From Bacillota bacterium (lineage in GTDB: Bacteria > Bacillota > Clostridia > Christensenellales > CAG-138), in assembly GCA_023435855.1 (NCBI GenBank), contig JAEZLG010000179.1:1-8802 (forward strand): DNA of 8,802 nt, written 5' to 3'. Under the pieces are notes generated by a model. It worked only from the letters and a program-made list of their open reading frames with translations. It did not search any database and had not been told where the DNA came from. This document shows positions 5,320 through 8,802 of this stretch, one piece after another. Position 1 is the stretch's first letter, and every line of letters begins with the position of its first letter. Position numbers and translations under genes: made by a program.

Positions 5320-5706
5320 TCAAAAACAGGTGGGAACAGCGACGAGCGCGTCGGTAATCACATGCATAAAAGGTGCCAGGCGCATGATCTGCATGAGGTT
5401 ACCCTTAAGTTTAAGCCTGTTTGTAGAGATGGCGCGTGCAGCATCCAGCTTGCCGCAAAGTACATCCGCATATACGTCGTAATCACCAATCAGACGAAAA
5501 GCCGCTTCCGGGCCATCCCCCTCGCCCAGCGAGAGCTTTTGAAACGCCCCGTTTGAATAACTTAGGTGCAGAAATTGATCTTTCCCCGAAGGTGTATGGA
5601 AGTGATGAAATGTCGCCGTGGCGGTGATGTTGCCCATTGTACGGCCCCTAAGAGCCTGCTCCACCGCGCGTGCCCATTCCGCAGATAGGTAAGGAACAGT
5701 TTTCAC
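5320..5706 (-). CDS. SCP2 sterol-carrier-domain protein
   Basis: The 128-residue product is a stand-alone SCP2 domain, a small cytosolic lipid-binding fold. The C-terminal half is diagnostic: GDYDVYADVLCGKLDAARA (74-92), then TNRLKLKGNL (95-104) and the MRL pair of the last helix, ending in VPTCF where relatives often have a similar PTEF tail. The start is GTG at 5706 with GGAGG at 5715-5719, eight bases upstream; the frame upstream has no other start before a stop. The ligand is unknown; in bacteria these proteins are assumed to bind fatty acyl or other apolar molecules. A strong promoter lies at 5794-5822. A 15-codon frame in its leader (MRVNLYAAYRRRQLA) ends overlapping the GTG but lacks a Shine-Dalgarno. 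No clear terminator follows, so readthrough towards the tRNA promoter is possible. Confidence 0.85.
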   Translation of the reverse strand: MKTVPYLSAEWARAVEQALRGRTMGNITATATFHHFHTPSGKDQFLHLSYSNGAFQKLSLGEGDGPEAAFRLIGDYDVYADVLCGKLDAARAISTNRLKLKGNLMQIMRLAPFMHVITDALVAVPTCF

Positions 5707-5793
5707 GCGAGTTGCCTCCGCCGGTACGCCGCATACAAATTCACCCGCATTGCTCTAAACGTAACCGAGTTTTGCGGTCCGGCTCTTCTTTCA

Positions 5794-5822
5794 AGTATAT
5801 GTACTGTTTCGATGTTCGTCAA
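5794..5822 (-). promoter_or_regulatory. Strong sigma-A promoter for the SCP2 gene
   Basis: On the minus strand, -35 TTGACG (5817-5822, 5 of 6) and -10 TATACT (5794-5799, 5 of 6) have the ideal 17-bp spacer. The start would be near 5787, about 80 bases before the GTG codon. It is divergent from the leader-RNA promoter, with the two -35 boxes 22 bp apart. Confidence 0.85.
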
Positions 5823-5844
5823 CAAATTTTGCATGGTAATTAGC

Positions 5845-5877
5845 TTGACAAACCATGTTTTACTGTCATATGATAGT
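5845..5877 (+). promoter_or_regulatory. Strong promoter of the aspS leader, with a dyad over the -10
   Basis: A perfect -35 TTGACA (5845-5850), an 18-bp spacer and a -10 TATGAT (5869-5874) form a near-consensus sigma-A promoter; transcription would start near 5881. A near-perfect 16-bp dyad, ACTGTCAT-ATGATAGT (5862-5877, 7 of 8 pairs), covers the -10. A second inverted repeat, CATGGT (5832-5837) and ACCATG (5852-5857), straddles the -35. Both are candidate repressor sites. Confidence 0.85.
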
Positions 5878-5879
5878 GG

Positions 5880-6044
5880 AAATATTTGCTCGGGAGCAGA
5901 TTTATGTTTACGATTTACAGCACGGATATCGATTTTTAGCGCTTGGCCCTCTTCTCACGGGTCAGGCGCCAAAGACGCTCTGTCCGTGAGGCTTTGTAGG
6001 CGTAAATGCTTTCTTTGGCCGCACCGGCACAGGTGCGGTTTTTT
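5880..6044 (+). ncRNA. Structured leader / small RNA upstream of aspS, ending at an intrinsic terminator
   Basis: A strong promoter and a strong terminator delimit about 165 bases with no believable ORF. Near the ends, GAAA (5879-5882) and ATTTGC (5884-5889) pair with TTTC (6010-6013) and GTAAAT (6002-6007). An apical arm forms from CTCACGG (5954-5960) with CCGTGAG (5984-5990), extended by CAGGCG (5963-5968) with CGC and CTG (5976-5978, 5980-5982). The loop CCAAAGA plus G5968 is complementary over 8 bases to TCTTTGGC (6012-6019), which overlaps the terminator's first arm. A rod with closing stem, large bubble and apical arm recalls 6S RNA. The position before a synthetase gene argues for a cis-acting attenuator. 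I recognise no named riboswitch and see no T-box motif. Confidence 0.5.
6019..6044 (+). terminator. Intrinsic terminator / attenuator before aspS
   Basis: CCGCACC (6019-6025) pairs perfectly with GGTGCGG (6032-6038) around a 6-base loop, followed by six Ts (6039-6044). Only about 20 bases separate it from the Shine-Dalgarno of the small ORF and no promoter fits in that gap. Transcription of aspS must therefore read through it, or come from an unrecognised start. Confidence 0.9.
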
Positions 6045-6077
6045 ATTTCTCTATTTGGCTTGAAAGGAGGTGTTCGT

Positions 6078-6152
6078 ATGCGGCATAAAGATTATGCCGG
6101 AACGGATGAGCCCTGTCGACGAAGAAGTATTCATAAAAATGACAGGAGGTAA
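6078..6152 (+). CDS. Small ORF (24 aa) between the attenuator and aspS; possible leader peptide
   Basis: ATG at 6078 is preceded by AAGGAGGTG (6064-6072), seven bases away and complementary over nine bases to the 16S 3' end, the best ribosome site in the window. The 24 codons encode MRHKDYAGTDEPCRRRSIHK plus NDRR, a basic hydrophilic peptide with three Asp and one Asn. The last codons (AGG AGG TAA) are the Shine-Dalgarno of aspS, whose ATG is five bases after the stop, so the two are likely translationally coupled. Right after the start codon is a perfect 8-bp hairpin, CGGCATAA (6081-6088) with TTATGCCG (6092-6099). I recognise no family. It could be a regulatory leader peptide, a coupling device or an unrecognised small protein. 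Confidence 0.5.
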   Translation: MRHKDYAGTDEPCRRRSIHKNDRR

Positions 6153-6157
6153 TATGT

Positions 6158-7486
6158 ATGTTTAATTCTATCAACAACGAAATCACCGCCACTCATACAG
6201 AGTTTGAGGCACTGCATGGTCTTGTCGGCCAATCGGTACGACTTAGGGGGATGATTTATAAAATACGCGAGATGTCGGACTTTGCGTTTGTGCTGCTTCG
6301 CGGCCCAAGGCAAATGCTTCAATGTGTGTATGTGCCCGAAGTTACACATTTTCCGCTTGCTATGCTCAAAGAGGGCATGTGGGTAAGAGTAACGGGTGAA
6401 GTCGTCTCAGATTTGCGTAGCAAATCGGGCTTTGAGGTACGGCTTAAAGAAGCGGAAATATTGTCCGCACCCGCAGCGGAGCCCCCGGTAGTCATCAACG
6501 GGAAAGAGGTTACAGCTTCCATAGAAACGCTCTTAGACTACCGCCCGCTCACCTTACGCAACGAAAAAGAGCGCGCCATTTTCAAAGTACAGGAGGGTAT
6601 TTGCGCTGGCTTTCGCAAGTTCTTTTTTGAAAACGGCTTTACGGAAATCCATTCCCCGAAGATCGTATCAAGCGGCGCAGAGGGTGGTGCGAACATATTC
6701 GAGCTTAACTATTTTGGCTCCCCCGCCTACCTTGCCCAAAGCCCGCAATTTTACAAGCAGGCTATGGTTGGCGCTTACGAGCGGGTATATGAAATCGCTC
6801 CGGTGTTCCGTGCGGAAAAGCACGATACCTCGCGCCACATCAACGAATATACGAGTGTTGACTTTGAAATGGGCTTTATTGAAAGCTTTGAAGACGTAAT
6901 GCGAACGGAGATACGCATGCTGCAATCTGCGCTGAGCTTTCTTAAAGCCAATTACACGCAGGAGCTTAAGCTCCTCGGGGCAAAGCTCCCGATTCTTGAA
7001 AACGTCCCCACGATCCGCTTTATGGAGGCAAAGGAGCTTCTTGAAAAGAAGTGCGGCATGGAGATTGAGGACTATGAGGACTTCTCCCCCGAGGAGGAAA
7101 AGCGGCTTTGCGAGGAGATAGAGCGGCAGACAAACAGCGTGTTTGTATTTGTAACACACTATAAATCGAGCAAACGCCCGTTTTATGCTATGGACAGCGC
7201 GGAAGATGCTTCCTTGACCGACAGCTTCGACCTTTTATTCCGCGGCATGGAAATTACAACTGGCGGCCAACGCATCCACAGCTATGAGGCGCAAGTAGAA
7301 AAGATGCTGTCTCGCAATATGGAGATAAAGCACTTTGAAAGCTACCTCATGGCACACAAATTCGGTCTTCCTCCTCACGGAGGACTGGGCCTTGGATTAG
7401 AGCGCTTCACGGCAAAGCTATTGGGCTTTTCCAATGTGCGCCGTGCCACGCTTTTCCCGAGAGACATTAACCGGTTGGAGCCTTAA
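6158..7486 (+). CDS. aspS: Aspartyl-tRNA synthetase, archaeal-type (probably non-discriminating, Asp/Asn)
   Basis: The 442-residue class II synthetase has an N-terminal anticodon-binding OB fold (about 22-105) and a catalytic domain (about 125-442). Motif 1 and the adjacent block include FTEIHSPKIV (161-170) and EGGANIFELNYFG (175-187), then AYLAQSPQFYKQ (190-201). Motif 2 is FRAEKHDTSRHINE (217-230). Motif 3 is GLGLGLERF (409-417) with the invariant R416, and the tail TLFPRDINRLEP is typical. NEYTSVDFEM after motif 2 marks AspRS rather than AsnRS. At 442 residues and without the GAD insertion it is of the archaeal/eukaryal kind, not the roughly 590-residue bacterial form. In bacteria this type usually charges both tRNA(Asp) and tRNA(Asn), the latter corrected by GatCAB. 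The ATG at 6158 follows AGGAGGT (6144-6150). The leader RNA, attenuator and small ORF lie upstream; a terminator follows. Confidence 0.93.
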   Translation: MFNSINNEITATHTEFEALHGLVGQSVRLRGMIYKIREMSDFAFVLLRGPRQMLQCVYVPEVTHFPLAMLKEGMWVRVTGEVVSDLRSKSGFEVRLKEAEILSAPAAEPPVVINGKEVTASIETLLDYRPLTLRNEKERAIFKVQEGICAGFRKFFFENGFTEIHSPKIVSSGAEGGANIFELNYFGSPAYLAQSPQFYKQAMVGAYERVYEIAPVFRAEKHDTSRHINEYTSVDFEMGFIESFEDVMRTEIRMLQSALSFLKANYTQELKLLGAKLPILENVPTIRFMEAKELLEKKCGMEIEDYEDFSPEEEKRLCEEIERQTNSVFVFVTHYKSSKRPFYAMDSAEDASLTDSFDLLFRGMEITTGGQRIHSYEAQVEKMLSRNMEIKHFESYLMAHKFGLPPHGGLGLGLERFTAKLLGFSNVRRATLFPRDINRLEP

Positions 7487-7494
7487 GAGCGTAT

Positions 7495-7521
7495 AAAGTG
7501 ACCTAAATCAGGTCACTTTTT
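7495..7521 (+). terminator. Intrinsic terminator of aspS
   Basis: AAAGTGACCT (7495-7504) pairs perfectly with 7510-7519 around the loop AAATC and runs into TTTTTC. It begins eight bases after the aspS stop codon. Confidence 0.93.
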
Positions 7522-7567
7522 CTTGCTCGACTGCAGCTTTTGTAACGCAAAAAGAAGGGTAGCCCCT

Positions 7568-7601
7568 GGAGCGCGATATTCCCCGGGGAATATCGCGCTC
7601 C
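7568..7601. repeat. Perfect 34-bp palindrome with no spacer
   Basis: GGAGCGCGATATTCCCC (7568-7584) is followed directly by its exact reverse complement (7585-7601), centred on CCCCGGGG. No T-run follows on either strand, and separate terminators already serve the genes on both sides (7495-7521 and 7629-7662), so it is not needed as a terminator. Confidence 0.9.
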
Positions 7602-7628
7602 GTAAATTGTTGCCGAATCGGGTAGTAT

Positions 7629-7662
7629 AAAGCCGGCGGATGAGAACCATCCCGCCGGCTTT
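7629..7662 (-). terminator. Hairpin terminator of the hydrogenase operon
   Basis: AAAGCCGGCGG (7629-7639) pairs perfectly with CCGCCGGCTTT (7652-7662), and ATG/CAT extends the stem inside with a bulged C. It lies 22 bases after the hycI stop. On the minus strand the stem ends in TTTATA, so the U-tract is short and efficiency may be modest. Confidence 0.75.
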
Positions 7663-7684
7663 GCTGTTAAAACTTTAAACGATA

Positions 7685-8170
7685 TTATCCCAACTCCCCC
7701 GCTGTCTCAACAATTGCCTCATATAGCGCGTCCACGGCTTTTTCGGCCTCTGCGCTAAGCGGCGCTTCAAACTCCATGCTCTTTGGCTGAATGCCCAATA
7801 ACAAAAGCTTTGAGCCCGTTTCCTGTGCGAGGTAGGTAAGCATTACCTTTAAAGGGAGCATGTGCGTACAGCAGCTTACACCGCCGACGTCCTTAGGGTC
7901 AACCGGGAATACCGCGCCGGGCATTTCCCCCATGTCCGCCGCGTCAACGACGAGAAGATGCGTAGGACAAAACCGCGATATACTGCCGCTGTAGTTTTCG
8001 GGCGCTGTTTCGCCCGGGTAGCAGCGAATGTTTTCTGCGTTTATAAAGCGCTCCTGCAAACGTTCTATGAGTACCATGCCCGCCGCGTCGTCGCCGCGAA
8101 GTGTGGAACCGGCACCGAGCACTGCAAGGCGTTTCGCATCTATTAAGAAGTCGCGAAGGAGTGTTTTCAA
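7685..8170 (-). CDS. hycI: Hydrogenase maturation protease, HycI-type
   Basis: The 161-residue product matches the nickel-dependent endopeptidases that remove the C-terminal tail of the [NiFe] hydrogenase large subunit after Ni insertion. LGAGSTLRGDDAAG (18-31) is the family's opening motif with a metal-ligand Asp; VVDAADMGEMPG (74-85) supplies D76; CTHMLPL (101-107) supplies H103. GETAPENY (53-60) and LGIQPK (125-130) are features of the HycI branch, which serves group 4 hydrogenases, rather than HybD/HoxW. The start is TTG at 8170, immediately after the TAA of the upstream ferredoxin gene, with GAGGT at 8181-8185 ten bases away. It is the last gene of the operon and is followed by a hairpin at 7629-7662. 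All visible key residues are present. Confidence 0.92.
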   Translation of the reverse strand: MKTLLRDFLIDAKRLAVLGAGSTLRGDDAAGMVLIERLQERFINAENIRCYPGETAPENYSGSISRFCPTHLLVVDAADMGEMPGAVFPVDPKDVGGVSCCTHMLPLKVMLTYLAQETGSKLLLLGIQPKSMEFEAPLSAEAEKAVDALYEAIVETAGELG

Positions 8171-8527
8171 TTAAATATCTACCTCAAGGGAGCTCTTGTC
8201 GCTTGTGGCAAGCTCAAATCGGTCGGTGCTTACAAGGGAATGCTTGGGGCAGGAGTCGACGCATTGTGCGCAGAAGATGCAGCGATCCATGTGCATACGC
8301 GCTTTGAACTTCTTTTCCTCCCCTTCTACCTTGATGATCTTAATTGCGTTAGAGGGACATACACGCTCGCACATTTTGCAGCCGATGCAGGAATCCTGAT
8401 CGAACTTGATTGCACCTCTGAAGTTCGGCGGCACGGATGCCGGTGTAAAGGGATAGTTTACCGTTACCGGTTTTTTAACGAGCATTCCCATCATGTAGGG
8501 GACCATTTTACCCGCGCGTTTTTTCAT
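8171..8527 (-). CDS. 2x[4Fe-4S] NuoI/MbhN/EchF-like subunit of a membrane-bound hydrogenase
   Basis: The 118-residue product has two complete 4Fe-4S motifs: CIGCKMCERVCP (C47, C50, C53, C57) and CIFCAQCVDSCP (C83, C86, C89, C93). The N-terminal segment VTVNYPFTP (21-29) plus FRGAI is typical of the peripheral NuoI-like subunit that relays electrons from ferredoxin to the [NiFe] module. Length fits the short hydrogenase form rather than the longer complex I NuoI. Its ATG overlaps the TGA of the NuoH-like gene (ATGA), and its stop touches the hycI start, so the three are one operon. Being directly after NuoH suggests an Mbh-like order (M then N) rather than the Ech order, where NuoH- and NuoI-like genes are apart. 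Complex I NuoI is the alternative, made unlikely by hycI. Confidence 0.9.
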   Translation of the reverse strand: MKKRAGKMVPYMMGMLVKKPVTVNYPFTPASVPPNFRGAIKFDQDSCIGCKMCERVCPSNAIKIIKVEGEEKKFKARMHMDRCIFCAQCVDSCPKHSLVSTDRFELATSDKSSLEVDI

Positions 8528-8802
8528 ACGAGGACCGCCCCCTTCACAATTAAATCAATGAGAAGCTGAAGAAGCGCTATGGGTGCGAGTACTTTCCAGC
8601 AAAATTCAATCATCTGGTCAATACGAAGACGCGCGAGCACCGTACGCATAACCGCCAGTATGAAGACTACGATAAACACCTTAATAAGGAATACCAACAT
8701 GCCCAAAACGGGGTTCGCGGGTATGAAAAACGGCATAAACACTGCCGCAACGAGGGCTGCTACCACCACGAGCTCGCTGTCGAGCGTCATGCGGAACATC
8801 CC
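8524..8802 (-). CDS. NuoH/MbhM/EchB-like membrane subunit (C-terminal part; cut by window edge)
   Basis: About 92 C-terminal residues are visible; the frame continues past the right edge, so the Met at 8799 is probably internal. Three hydrophobic spans are seen (about 10-28, 31-52 and 70-90 of the visible part). The block VMRTVLARLRIDQMIEFCWK matches the conserved end of the NuoH family, where R-x-RxDQ-M-x-x-x-WK sits on the cytosolic side near the quinone-site or ion-channel entry. In energy-converting hydrogenases this subunit anchors the hydrogenase module to the membrane and links ferredoxin oxidation to ion pumping. The gene overlaps the NuoI-like gene by four bases. The upstream hydrogenase genes must lie beyond 8802. 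Confidence 0.88.
   Translation of the reverse strand, partial: GMFRMTLDSELVVVAALVAAVFMPFFIPANPVLGMLVFLIKVFIVVFILAVMRTVLARLRIDQMIEFCWKVLAPIALLQLLIDLIVKGAVLV

Noticed and set aside
5016..5556. Two long plus-strand open frames across the tRNA region, with peptides containing REGFEPP and RERDSNPRC
   Set aside because: They are antisense translations of the two serine tRNA genes, a well-known artefact of gene callers; the tRNAs fold fully on the minus strand.
5707..5760. Leader peptide MRVNLYAAYRRRQLA overlapping the SCP2 start
   Set aside because: The short frame has no ribosome site of its own; I treat it as chance.
5954..5990. Signal recognition particle RNA, because of GGTCAGG in the apical arm
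   Set aside because: The conserved GGAA loop and AGCAGCC partner strand are missing; only the short GGTCAGG resembles it.
5880..6044. T-box leader for aspS
   Set aside because: The conserved antiterminator motif (GGGTGGNACCGCG) is absent and no specifier-loop arrangement is evident.
5812..6063. An 83-codon frame inside the leader region
   Set aside because: It spans the promoter, leader hairpins and terminator, has no Shine-Dalgarno and has a composition unlike a protein.

Overview
The window reads as chromosomal DNA of an anaerobic, low-to-mid GC Firmicute of the class Clostridia. The evidence is purine-rich Shine-Dalgarno sites (AAGGAGGTG type), consensus housekeeping promoters, U-run terminators, an archaeal-type non-discriminating aspartyl-tRNA synthetase, and the tail of a membrane-bound energy-converting [NiFe] hydrogenase operon. 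No species can be named from sequence alone.

Layout. 1-908 (minus strand): the start of a free methionine-(R)-sulfoxide reductase gene and, upstream of it, a flavodoxin-fold reductase. 1184-3117 (plus): a visibly AT-richer two-gene unit, a cytosolic-looking PQQ/sorbosone-dehydrogenase-type beta-propeller protein overlapping (ATGA) a small polytopic membrane protein. 3320-4474 (plus): a protein with two peptidoglycan-binding domains and a C-terminal NlpC/P60 peptidase, ending at a strong terminator. 4651-5049: a 375-bp-period, gene-free, hairpin-packed segment bounded by a 24-bp direct repeat that is the 3' end of tRNA-Ser(GCT). It looks like a small element, or its relic, inserted at a tRNA attachment site. 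5029-5228 (minus): tRNA-Ser(TGA) and tRNA-Ser(GCT) behind one consensus promoter. 5320-5706 (minus): an SCP2 sterol-carrier-type protein. 5794-5877: divergent consensus promoters. 5880-7521 (plus): a structured leader RNA, an intrinsic terminator, a 24-codon small ORF with a near-perfect Shine-Dalgarno, then aspS and its terminator. 7568-7601: a perfect 34-bp palindrome. 7629-8802 (minus): a hydrogenase maturation protease, a 2x[4Fe-4S] subunit and a NuoH-like subunit (truncated by the window edge), closed by a hairpin.

How the parts fit. The synthetase is of the kind that normally makes Asp-tRNA(Asn) as well as Asp-tRNA(Asp) and depends on an amidotransferase elsewhere in the genome. Its leader suggests attenuation control. 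The hydrogenase cluster would couple ferredoxin oxidation to H2 formation and ion translocation, and the protease processes the Ni-containing large subunit. The strongest candidates for undescribed biology are the hairpin cassette at the tRNA-Ser 3' end and the aspS leader with its small ORF.
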